This document shows positions 55,365 to 64,000 of a stretch of 64,000 nucleotides of DNA, piece by piece. The stretch spans positions 1 to 64,000 of the forward strand of contig JACKPB010000005.1 of NCBI GenBank assembly GCA_024233875.1. The letters are read 5' to 3'. The stretch's first letter is position 1; each line of letters begins with the position of its first letter. Position numbers and translations under genes: made by a program. A model generated the notes under the pieces. That model did no database searches, was not told where the DNA came from, and saw only the letters and a program-made list of their open reading frames with translations. This stretch comes from Leptospiraceae bacterium (GTDB taxonomy: Bacteria; Spirochaetota; Leptospiria; Leptospirales; Leptospiraceae).

Positions 55365-56855
55365 TTACTTCTTTGATTTAGTTCTTTCTACTGCCTGATT
55401 CCACTTTTCGATTTCTTTGTCCCGAATCTGTGGTTTCATTTTGGGTTTGTACTCTGCAAATTTCTTGTTCAATTTTTTTAATTCCTCTACGGAAGCAAAA
55501 AAACCTGTTTCCAATCCTGCCAGGTAAGCAGCTCCGAGAACAGTAGTGTCTACATTTTCCGGACGAATCACTTTCTTACCGAGAATATCTGCCTGAAATT
55601 GCATCAAATAATCATTGAAAGTGGCTCCACCATCTACTTTCAGGTGCTTTAGCTCTTTTCCGGTATCCTGTTCCATAGCTTTTACCAATTCATAGGATTG
55701 CAGGGCTATGGCTTTGAGAGCTGCTCTGGTGATTTGCTCAGGTGTGGTGTCACGACTGATACCGTAAATTGCTCCCCTCGCATCCATATCCCAATGGGGT
55801 GCACCCAGACCTGCAAACGCCGGAACAAAAACGATTTCATCATCCTCTTTTAGAGACTCTGCAATTTTTTGAGTGGATTTAGCGTCTTTGAAAAATTTCA
55901 TATTGTCTCTAAGCCATTGAATCACAGCTCCTGCTATAAAAATAGAGCCTTCCAGAGCATAGACCGTATTTCCATCCGGTCCGCAGGCTAGAGTTGTTAC
56001 CAGTCCATGCTTGGAGATTTTGAATTCATCCCCCATATTGAACAAAAGAAAGCATCCTGTTCCGTAGGTATTCTTTGCTTCTCCAACTTCAGTGCATAGT
56101 TGACCGAATAGTGCTCCCTGTTGATCTCCGACCAGTGAAGTAATGGGAACACCATCAGGTAGAGTTTTCAAACCCTTAGAAGATCCGAATTTGTACCTGG
56201 GTGTGTGGACCTCGGGTAGCATAGACATAGGTATGTTTAGTATCTTACATAAATCTTCATCCCATTTTTTTTCACCAATATTGTAAATCAGAGTCCGGGA
56301 TGCATTTGTGTGGTCTGTGGCATGAACCTGTCCGCCTGTCAATTTATAGAGAAGCCAGGTATCTATTGTTCCGAAGATAAGATTTCCATTCTCCGCTTTT
56401 TGTCTTGCACCCTTTACATTGTCCAAAATCCATGAGATTTTTGTTCCGCTGAAGTAGGCATCGATAACAAGTCCTGTTTTGGATTGAAACTCCTGATCTA
56501 GATTTTTAGATTTCAATTCATTGCAAAAACCTGAAGTCCGTCTGCACTGCCAGACAATCGCATTGTAGACCGGTTTTCCTGATTTTTTATCGAAAACAAC
56601 TGTGGTCTCCCTCTGGTTTGTGATACCTATAGCTACGGCTTCTTTGGCCTTGAGCTTACCCTTACGAATCGCCTGACCGATTAGTTTTTCGGTCTTTTCC
56701 CAGATCTCCATGGGATCATGCTCTACCCAACCCGGTTTGGGAAAAATTTGACGAAATTCTTCATAGGCCATTGAAATGACTTTCCCTTTTTTATCAAAAC
56801 AATAGGCTCTAATTCCTGTTGTACCCGCATCAATTCCAATAATAAATTCTTTCAA
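55365..56855 (-). CDS. glpK: glycerol kinase
   Basis: GlpK phosphorylates glycerol with ATP. The 496-residue FGGY-family protein has GIDAGTTGIRA (phosphate loop), TNQRETTVVFD, GTIDTWLLYKLTGG, and the adenosine-binding LKVDGGATFNDYLMQFQAD. Length is normal. It is monocistronic with a clear terminator, and divergent from pta. No glpF or glpD is in the window. Confidence 0.96.
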   Translation of the reverse strand: MKEFIIGIDAGTTGIRAYCFDKKGKVISMAYEEFRQIFPKPGWVEHDPMEIWEKTEKLIGQAIRKGKLKAKEAVAIGITNQRETTVVFDKKSGKPVYNAIVWQCRRTSGFCNELKSKNLDQEFQSKTGLVIDAYFSGTKISWILDNVKGARQKAENGNLIFGTIDTWLLYKLTGGQVHATDHTNASRTLIYNIGEKKWDEDLCKILNIPMSMLPEVHTPRYKFGSSKGLKTLPDGVPITSLVGDQQGALFGQLCTEVGEAKNTYGTGCFLLFNMGDEFKISKHGLVTTLACGPDGNTVYALEGSIFIAGAVIQWLRDNMKFFKDAKSTQKIAESLKEDDEIVFVPAFAGLGAPHWDMDARGAIYGISRDTTPEQITRAALKAIALQSYELVKAMEQDTGKELKHLKVDGGATFNDYLMQFQADILGKKVIRPENVDTTVLGAAYLAGLETGFFASVEELKKLNKKFAEYKPKMKPQIRDKEIEKWNQAVERTKSKK

Positions 56856-57048
56856 GTTCCATCTCCCGATACAGATGAGACATAGAATTTTTACAGGAAT
56901 GAGTCAAGGAAAAATCTCAACCCTATGTCTTTGAATTGCAAATCCTGATTTTTCAAAAACTTATTTGAGGGAATAAACCTACTTGCAAGTATAAGGGAAA
57001 AGATTAGATTGAAATGAATCAATAACCCGGAAGGTACTATCAGAATTT

Positions 57049-59151
57049 ATGTCTAAAAATCTATACATAACCACTACAGAAGCCAAAAGCGGTAAGTCTG
57101 CTATTATGCTGGGAGTCATGGAAATGTTGCTGCATGACTCGGATAGCATAGGTTTTTTTCGACCCATCATTCATGTGGATGAGCACAGAAAGCACGACAA
57201 TGACATTCAATTGGTTTTAGATCATTTTCATTTAAAAATGCAATACGAAGAAGCCTTTGCCTACACGGTTGCGGAAGCTCAGGAACTCATCACTTCCGGA
57301 AAACAGGAAGAATTACTCGAAGGTATTTTAAATAAGTACAAAGACCTTGAAAATAAATTTGACTTTGTCCTTTGTGAAGGCAGTGACTTTTTAAGGGGTA
57401 CTTCAGCTTTTGAATTTGATATCAATGCTGAAATTGCAAACAATCTTGCGGCACCCGTTTTATTAGTGAGCAATGCCACGCACAAATCGACAGATGAAAT
57501 CTTAAGTTCTACAGAAATGGCAATCGAATCCTTTGAAGAAAAAGGATGTAAAATCATTGCGATCACGATCAATTGCGTTCAACCCGACCTCATAGAATCT
57601 GTGAGAGAAAGTATTCCCAAATATGACCTTCTTCAAAAGATTCCTATCTACACCATCCCTGATGAAGAGACTCTGGGTCAGCCCAATATGCAGGAGATCA
57701 AAGAGTGGTTGAATGCTGAAGTTCTTTATGGTGAAAAGCACCTCTTCAAGCACACCGGGAAGTTTTCCATCGGTGCCATGAGAACCGAAAACTTCCTCAG
57801 TCGAATCGGTGATGATACTCTGGTCATTACACCCGGAGATAGATCTGATATTTTACTCGGATGCCTGGCCTCTCTGATGTCTGACACAATGCCAAAAATT
57901 GCAGGAATCATTCTAACGGGAGGTTTGAAGCCTTCGGGAATTTTCGAAGAAATGTTGAAAGGATTGAAAGATCTACCCATTTCTATTTTGAGTGTGAATG
58001 AATCTACATACGAAACAGCCATGAAAATGGACAGCATCCATCCCACTATTTCAAAAAACACACCCGGTAAAATTTATCTTGCCCTCGGCATGTTTGATAA
58101 GCATGTAGACACGAAACAATTAAAAGAGCTAATTTCTCTATCCAAATCTACACGTATCACACCCAAAATGTTTGAGTTCGGACTTTTACAGAAAGCAAAG
58201 TCCCAAAAACAACATATCGTTCTTCCGGAAGGAGAAGAAGAAAGAATTCTCCGAGCTGCAGAAATTCTTTTGAGAAGAGAAATCGTAAACATCACTCTTT
58301 TAGGAAACAGAGAAAGAATCTTAAAAAAAATCCAAACCCTGGGTTTGAAATTGGATACTGCAAACATCCTTGATCCGATAAATTCCGAGTATTTCGATTC
58401 CTATGTAGATACCTACTTTGAATTGAGAAAATCTAAGGGTGCAACAATTGAAAATGTACGTGATACAATGGCGGATGTGAATCATTTCGGTACCATGATG
58501 ATTTTTAAAGGACATGCGGATGGTATGGTGTCCGGTTCGATTCACACTACAGCCCAAACGATACGACCTGCTTTTCAGATTGTAAAAACGAAACCGGGTT
58601 CATCCATTGTTTCCAGTGTATTCTTCATGTGTCTCGAAGACCGAACAATAGTCTACGGTGATTGTGCGGTCAACCCAAATCCCACAGCAGAGCAACTTTC
58701 AGAGATTGCAATCGCATCAGCAGATACAGCGAAAGCATTTGGAATCGAACCGCGGGTAGCTATGTTATCTTACTCAACCGGTTCTTCCGGATCGGGTGAA
58801 GAAGTGGAAAAGGTTAGACTTGCAACTAAAATAGCTCAGGAAAAACGTCCGGATTTGAGTCTTGAAGGTCCGATGCAATACGATGCAGCAGTAGACATGT
58901 CTGTAGCAAAAACAAAAATGCCGGATAGTAAAGTAGCAGGTCAGGCTACTGTGTTCATATTCCCGGACCTCAATACCGGAAACAATACCTACAAAGCAGT
59001 ACAGAGATCAGCACATGCCATAGCCATAGGTCCCGTACTACAGGGGCTGAACAAACCCGTCAATGATCTCAGCCGGGGTTGTCTGGTAGCTGACATTGTG
59101 AATACTGTTGCGATCACTGCTATTCAGGCTCAGGCTGAAAAGGGGGTTTAA
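57049..59151 (+). CDS. pta: phosphate acetyltransferase (long form with DRTGG domain)
   Basis: Pta converts acetyl-CoA and phosphate to acetyl phosphate. The 700-residue long form has an N-terminal dethiobiotin-synthetase-like P-loop domain (TTEAKSGKSAI, about 1-210), a DRTGG domain (about 220-340) and a C-terminal PTA domain (from about 385: IVLPEGEEERILRAAE, then YSTGSSGSGEEVEK and FPDLNTGNNTYK). The N-terminal domain is regulatory in E. coli. The ackA start overlaps the stop by 1 bp (TAATG). Confidence 0.96.
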   Translation: MSKNLYITTTEAKSGKSAIMLGVMEMLLHDSDSIGFFRPIIHVDEHRKHDNDIQLVLDHFHLKMQYEEAFAYTVAEAQELITSGKQEELLEGILNKYKDLENKFDFVLCEGSDFLRGTSAFEFDINAEIANNLAAPVLLVSNATHKSTDEILSSTEMAIESFEEKGCKIIAITINCVQPDLIESVRESIPKYDLLQKIPIYTIPDEETLGQPNMQEIKEWLNAEVLYGEKHLFKHTGKFSIGAMRTENFLSRIGDDTLVITPGDRSDILLGCLASLMSDTMPKIAGIILTGGLKPSGIFEEMLKGLKDLPISILSVNESTYETAMKMDSIHPTISKNTPGKIYLALGMFDKHVDTKQLKELISLSKSTRITPKMFEFGLLQKAKSQKQHIVLPEGEEERILRAAEILLRREIVNITLLGNRERILKKIQTLGLKLDTANILDPINSEYFDSYVDTYFELRKSKGATIENVRDTMADVNHFGTMMIFKGHADGMVSGSIHTTAQTIRPAFQIVKTKPGSSIVSSVFFMCLEDRTIVYGDCAVNPNPTAEQLSEIAIASADTAKAFGIEPRVAMLSYSTGSSGSGEEVEKVRLATKIAQEKRPDLSLEGPMQYDAAVDMSVAKTKMPDSKVAGQATVFIFPDLNTGNNTYKAVQRSAHAIAIGPVLQGLNKPVNDLSRGCLVADIVNTVAITAIQAQAEKGV

Positions 59152-60347
59152 TGAAAATTTTAGTGATCAATTCTGGAAGTTCATCTCTTAAGTACCAATT
59201 GTTTTTTATGGATAAATCTATTGTTCTCGCATCGGGTCTCATCGAAAGGATAGGAGAAAGCAAAGGAAATATCAATCACAAAGCGGGAGAAAAGAAAATC
59301 TCTAAAGAAAATGAAGTCAGAGATCACACTGCCGCTATTAAGTTTATGATCGAACTACTCTGTGACCCTGAAGATGGAGTGATCAAAGACAAATCTGAGA
59401 TCACCGCAATCGGTCATAGGGTTGTTCATGGTGGAGAAAAATTCAAAGAACCTACCCTGATTACAGAAGAAGTGAGTCATGCCATCTATGAACATGAACC
59501 TCTTGCCCCACTCCACAATCCGGCAAATCTAACGGGAATCGTCGCATGCAAATCCTTCTTCGGTGAAATCCCTCAGGTAGCCGTATTTGATACAGCTTTT
59601 CATCAAACCATTCCTCCGGAAGCTTTTCATTATGCCATCGACAATCAACTCTATGAAAAACATGGAGTTCGTAGGTATGGCTTTCACGGAACTTCTCATA
59701 GATATGTAGCTCAACATGCTGCAGAATTTTTGGAAAAACCAATACAGTCTCTCTGTCTCATAACGATTCATCTGGGAAATGGCTCGTCCATAGCTGCTAT
59801 CAAAAATGGAAAAAGTATAGACACCAGTATGGGTATGACACCTCTCGAAGGAATCGTGATGGGGACAAGAAGCGGCGACATTGATCCGGGTATAATCTTC
59901 TACTTAGAAAGACAGTTGAAAAAACCCTTAAATGAAATTGAGGCGATTCTGAACAAACAGTCGGGATTGAAAGGTCTTTCCGGAACGAATGATATGCGGG
60001 ATCTTCTTGAAAGAAAGAAGAAAGGTGACAGAAAAGCAGAGCTGGCTTTTTTAATCTACGCCTATCGTATAAAAAAATACATTGGCGCCTATACTGCCGC
60101 TCTGGGAAAACTGGATGCTATTGTTTTCACAGGCGGGATAGGAGAAAACAGTATTGATATACGAGAAGAAGTATGCAAGGAGATGAAGGTTCTCGGAATA
60201 GAAATCGATGAGAATTTGAACAAAACAGAGAGTAGGAAAGAAAGAAGTATCCACAAGATCGAATCTCCTGTTGCAGTTCTAGTAATACCTACAAACGAAG
60301 AATTGCAGATCGCCAGAGAGACTAGATCAGTTTTGGAAAAGAAATAA
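59151..60347 (+). CDS. ackA: acetate kinase
   Basis: AckA interconverts acetyl phosphate and acetate with ATP. The 398-residue ASKHA-fold protein has LVINSGSSSLKYQ, HRVVHGG, YGFHGTSHRYV, IHLGNGSS and TRSGDIDPGII. Length is normal. It is translated with pta, with AAGGGGG inside the end of pta as ribosome site. Confidence 0.97.
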   Translation: MKILVINSGSSSLKYQLFFMDKSIVLASGLIERIGESKGNINHKAGEKKISKENEVRDHTAAIKFMIELLCDPEDGVIKDKSEITAIGHRVVHGGEKFKEPTLITEEVSHAIYEHEPLAPLHNPANLTGIVACKSFFGEIPQVAVFDTAFHQTIPPEAFHYAIDNQLYEKHGVRRYGFHGTSHRYVAQHAAEFLEKPIQSLCLITIHLGNGSSIAAIKNGKSIDTSMGMTPLEGIVMGTRSGDIDPGIIFYLERQLKKPLNEIEAILNKQSGLKGLSGTNDMRDLLERKKKGDRKAELAFLIYAYRIKKYIGAYTAALGKLDAIVFTGGIGENSIDIREEVCKEMKVLGIEIDENLNKTESRKERSIHKIESPVAVLVIPTNEELQIARETRSVLEKK

Positions 60348-60364
60348 AATCTATCCTGATTCAC

Positions 60365-60405
60365 TTCCCCTACCCTGTAGTACAAATCTAAGCCGGGGTG
60401 GGGAA
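60365..60405. repeat. hairpin between ackA and the large PP2C gene
   Basis: TTCCCC-ACCC can pair with GGGTGGGGAA with one bulged T across a 20-base loop. It lies between two convergent genes and may slow or end transcription, but no T-run follows on either strand. Confidence 0.35.
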
Positions 60406-60421
60406 TTGTAATCATGTGATC

Positions 60422-63400
60422 TCAAATCGAAAAGTCCGGATCGTTTGCTTCAATCATTTTAACAATTTTATGCGCTGATTGATTTTCAGGTTCCAGACGA
60501 AATATCTTTTGAAGCATTTTTCTGGCCCTATGATAATTATTCTTATAAGCAAACATATCTGCCAGATGAACTAGGTTGCGTACATTATAGGGTTCTCTCA
60601 ACCGAATTCTTTCTGCCAGATCAATAGCATCATCCAATTCATGATTTTTTTTCATTATATAGGAAGCTTTTAGCATCATAGAACTATCTGTATCATTCTT
60701 TGATAAATAGATTCTGCACATTTCAGCCGCATTAGCAAAATCTTTGATTCTGAGATACAATTTTACTAAAGCAGAAGTGATTTCCGGAAGATTTGGATAA
60801 TTGGTAAGTAGATTTTTCAATTCTTTGATTGCCAGATTTGGATTTTCTGATTTTTCCAATTTTTTTGCTTTTTCCTGGATGCTTGAATGCTCATCAATAA
60901 CCTTTTCATTTATGGGATATCGGATCGTTAAAATTGAAAAGTCATCCATGAGTTCAAAATTTTCATTTATATTTGAATATATTTTTTTTAGATCCCCCCC
61001 TGCCTCTTCTACTCTTTTCAAAAAGAGAGTTTCATCTTCATTGATCACCCTGGATTCTTCTGACCTCTCGAGAACAAGATCATCTTTTCCATCCGATCCC
61101 ATGATGATAAAATCTCCCTCTTTCATTTGGAAGGTAGAGATAAAGAGTTCATTGTTCAAACCCGGAGATCCCAATTTTCGAAAGTACATCTCATTTTCTA
61201 TAAAATCAGCTATCCCATCTCTGTAGAGAACTATCCAAGGATGTTCGGCATTCAGATAATAAAGAAATCCTGTAGACTCATCTATCAATCCTATGATTAA
61301 AGAAATCAACATAGAACCATCAAAACTCTCAAAGATTTTGTTCATCTCCTTGAACGCTGATTTCAACCATTTCTCAGGTGACATTTCAGAAAGATAGGGA
61401 TAGGATTGAGTGCGCTGAACAATGGATTGAAAAACAGATCCGAGAACTAAAATCCCCCCGGCTCCCTGAATGGATTTGCCCATTGCATCCGCATTCAGGA
61501 AAACAAGATATTTTTTGCCACGTAAAAATATCTCATAAGCAACACAGAGATCCCCACCGATTTCATAGTTTTTTCCACGGAAAGAAAATTCTTTCTTTTG
61601 TTTTACATGAGAATCAATAAGAATTTTTTCTCCCTGAATGGATGTAGAGCTAAAAGGTTTCAACAGGAGGGAGGTTAAAAAATAGTCCCCATCCTGCTGA
61701 ACCTTAAGTTTATTGATTTCATCAAGAGATTTTGTTAATTCTTTTGTTCTTTCCTCAACTTTTTCTTCTAGATGATTTGAATATTCTTCCAGTTTCATTT
61801 TTCCTTCATGAATGGATTTAACCATTGAGTTGAAAGATGTACTGAGAAACCCGATTTCGTCCTGAACATAAACTTTTATTTCTGTATCCAGTTTACCTTT
61901 TCTAACTTTTCTCAATCCATCCAATAATTCGTTAAGCGGCATGATTAAAGCCCTGGATAGAAAAATCGGAGTTCCCATAAAAATCAAAACTAATGCAAAA
62001 AATAATAAATATAGAAAAATTCTGGCTTCTTCATGAATAAACTTTCGGTATTCCAGATACTTGAATCCCATCTCATAGTACTTTTGATCATGAGGATTGT
62101 AGTATATCAAACTAAAATGATGGGATTGATCTGAAGATGATTCACGGAATATTCGTTCGGTCTTACCCGGTATAGGTTTCAGGAAGTGTAGTACAGCTTT
62201 TTTCAATTCAAAATCACTCAGATCAGGATGGTCTTCAAGGTAACTAAATATCGCAGTTTGAAAAGGTTTCAATTCTTCAGTTTCATCATTGAAAAGTTTT
62301 CTGACTCTTTCCGAAAATTGTTTTTCCGGTAACTCAACTACAGTATTGTATTTCTTTAAAAGTAAGACTTCAATTTCCTTGAATTTTTCTTCTATACTAA
62401 TTTCATTTCTATCCCCGGTATACTTACTTAAAAAAGCTTTGTGATAGGGTATCAGGAATTCTTTGGTAGCTTGATTCAGGTCAGAATGAAAGTAAAGAAT
62501 GTCCACTTCTCCGGGATTTTTTCCTGAAGTTAGGGTTTGAAGCACAAAGCTTTTGTAATAGACCTTATGTATGTCAACATCCTCATAGGTATCAAATTGC
62601 AACCCGGATGGATTGTAATCCATAATAAGACTTTCTGATATGGGATCATACACCTTACGGTACGAAAGATCCGGGACCTCTTCCGGATATGCTATGGAAT
62701 TGGGGAGATCTTTGATTTTCATCTGCAGGTAAACTTCATCCCGATTTCCAATCGCATAGTAAGAAAAAAAGTTATAGATAACCATGAATACCAAAAAGCT
62801 AACTCCGAGAATTTTTACCATAAAGGTTGTTTTATCCATGGTTCTGTTGATAAATGCTACAAGGATAATGAAATTTCCGGTTAGTGTAAAAAGACTGAGT
62901 ACTACTAGATATGTTCCCCTATCAACATGACCGAGTTTATTCAAAACATTGAAAATTCCCGGAACAAGAAGTGCAATGATTAGCCCGATAAGCAAAATGA
63001 ACATATAGTATTTATCCCTTCCCTTCAGGGTAAACACACGCCATAGAGCAGAGAATACAGAAGTCAGAATGTAAATGAGTGTAACCAATCCGTATACCTT
63101 CAGGTAATCAGGAAAATCATATTCGAAGTACTCTCCATCAATTTTAAAAAAATATCTTCTCGACATCGTAATACTTATTAGATAGATGATTAAAATAATA
63201 TTGATAGAGAAATGAGTTATCATTAAATATTTGGAAAACTTCGGGTTGTCCAATTTCGGAAAGTGTAAAATGAATTGTGGATACAGGGCAAAATTGAATA
63301 GAATCCCACTGAGGGTAATGATTCGAAAAATTGAAGAATTACCATAAATTCCGTGGGTAAATACATACCCCAAACCTGCTATCGCTCCAAACGCAAAACC

Positions 63401-63535
63401 AACCATGAGAAATGTTGAAGCAAGGGAACGGTTTTGAATTTTAAATACAAAGATGCTGGTGAGAAAAAACAGAATTGTATTTTCTAAGGTAGAGATAAAC
63501 GGATAATTAACAAAAACATTTTCTAGCAGATTCAT
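60422..63535 (-). CDS. large membrane PP2C-type regulator (multi-TM, HAMP, SpoIIE, TPR)
   Basis: The 1037-residue protein has about eight TM helices (18-260), an outside region (262-503), another TM (505-527), HAMP (528-582), a coiled linker, a SpoIIE-type PP2C domain (about 635-880) and C-terminal TPR-like helices (895-1030). The metal-binding residues are present: IGGD (659-662), NADAMGK (681-687), GSDGKDD and MDDFSILTI. It should dephosphorylate a Ser/Thr-phosphorylated regulator such as an anti-sigma-factor antagonist or a SiaC-type protein. One is encoded at 2.3-2.7 kb, but the link is inference. It is transcribed alone. Confidence 0.88.
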   Translation of the reverse strand: MNLLENVFVNYPFISTLENTILFFLTSIFVFKIQNRSLASTFLMVGFAFGAIAGLGYVFTHGIYGNSSIFRIITLSGILFNFALYPQFILHFPKLDNPKFSKYLMITHFSINIILIIYLISITMSRRYFFKIDGEYFEYDFPDYLKVYGLVTLIYILTSVFSALWRVFTLKGRDKYYMFILLIGLIIALLVPGIFNVLNKLGHVDRGTYLVVLSLFTLTGNFIILVAFINRTMDKTTFMVKILGVSFLVFMVIYNFFSYYAIGNRDEVYLQMKIKDLPNSIAYPEEVPDLSYRKVYDPISESLIMDYNPSGLQFDTYEDVDIHKVYYKSFVLQTLTSGKNPGEVDILYFHSDLNQATKEFLIPYHKAFLSKYTGDRNEISIEEKFKEIEVLLLKKYNTVVELPEKQFSERVRKLFNDETEELKPFQTAIFSYLEDHPDLSDFELKKAVLHFLKPIPGKTERIFRESSSDQSHHFSLIYYNPHDQKYYEMGFKYLEYRKFIHEEARIFLYLLFFALVLIFMGTPIFLSRALIMPLNELLDGLRKVRKGKLDTEIKVYVQDEIGFLSTSFNSMVKSIHEGKMKLEEYSNHLEEKVEERTKELTKSLDEINKLKVQQDGDYFLTSLLLKPFSSTSIQGEKILIDSHVKQKKEFSFRGKNYEIGGDLCVAYEIFLRGKKYLVFLNADAMGKSIQGAGGILVLGSVFQSIVQRTQSYPYLSEMSPEKWLKSAFKEMNKIFESFDGSMLISLIIGLIDESTGFLYYLNAEHPWIVLYRDGIADFIENEMYFRKLGSPGLNNELFISTFQMKEGDFIIMGSDGKDDLVLERSEESRVINEDETLFLKRVEEAGGDLKKIYSNINENFELMDDFSILTIRYPINEKVIDEHSSIQEKAKKLEKSENPNLAIKELKNLLTNYPNLPEITSALVKLYLRIKDFANAAEMCRIYLSKNDTDSSMMLKASYIMKKNHELDDAIDLAERIRLREPYNVRNLVHLADMFAYKNNYHRARKMLQKIFRLEPENQSAHKIVKMIEANDPDFSI

Positions 63536-63726
63536 CGGGTATCAACATAGAGACAGAATTCAAGAATGCAAGTATTTATAGTAATTTTATAAAAATTAAT
63601 CTTTCAGCTGAGAGTCCTGCAATCGTACTTTTTTGGAAAAAATTTCTCATAGTTTAAGTTCCCAAAAAAATGTTGCCTTCTGCCCCATAATCAAAAAATC
63701 ATAGGTAGAGTAGCAATTACTTATAA

Positions 63727-64000
<274 letters not shown>

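Overview
This window is about 64 kb of chromosome from a low-GC, double-membraned bacterium. I think it is a spirochaete of the order Leptospirales. That is an inference from the gene families, not from a marker gene. It rests on LpxI and LpxB for lipid A, TolC, spirochaete-style lipoprotein signals, large multi-TM/HAMP/PP2C signalling proteins, a class III cyclase beside a FecR-type protein, and core TCA enzymes including a monomeric-type NADP isocitrate dehydrogenase and citrate synthase. I see no insertion sequence, phage, integrase or CRISPR array. Coding density is high and many neighbours overlap by 4 bp.

Layout. 1-2.7 kb (minus strand): a signalling cluster with a SiaC-family phosphoprotein, a tandem V4R-like sensor, a small protein and a PAS-containing sensor that runs off the left edge. 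3.4-7.2 kb: a CAP-domain lipoprotein, a membrane histidine kinase, a secreted SET-domain protein and tRNA-Phe. 7.3-13.7 kb (minus): a tightly coupled five-gene operon of MoxR-type AAA ATPase, an unknown protein, a vWA protein with an HExxH metallopeptidase motif, an unknown helical protein and a PaaK-like adenylate-forming ligase. It is the strongest candidate here for an undescribed system. 13.8-19 kb: purC-purS-purQ, glgC, tRNA-Pro and uvrC. 19-24.7 kb (minus): a three-gene operon of adenylate cyclase, FecR/Fn3-like protein and a charged-helix repeat protein. 24.8-34.8 kb: DinG-type helicase, LytR_C-rsfS, three rRNA-modification genes, gltA, asnS and a TPR protein.

34.7-45.2 kb: two exported proteins (one FlgT/LPP20-like, one extremely lysine-rich), a glycosyltransferase with a SpoU methylase, fmdB-lpxI-lpxB, and uvrD-asmA-like-lipoprotein. 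45.3-53.3 kb: a membrane protein ending in a degenerate PP2C fold, crotonyl-CoA carboxylase/reductase with a second MDR dehydrogenase, tolC and sucCD. 53.5-64 kb: a radical SAM protein with unusual cysteine spacing, an NTF2-like exported protein, glpK, pta-ackA, a very large TM-HAMP-PP2C-TPR protein, and the 5' end of icd.

The metabolic genes fit a respiratory heterotroph that works through acetyl-CoA: citrate synthase, isocitrate dehydrogenase, succinyl-CoA synthetase, Pta-AckA, glycerol kinase and a CCR enzyme linked to C4/C5 acyl-CoA chemistry. The accessory interest lies in the signalling proteins (a SiaC protein with one apparently active and one apparently dead PP2C protein in the same window) and in the AAA-vWA-ligase operon. 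All functions were assigned by reading the translations. No database search was run.
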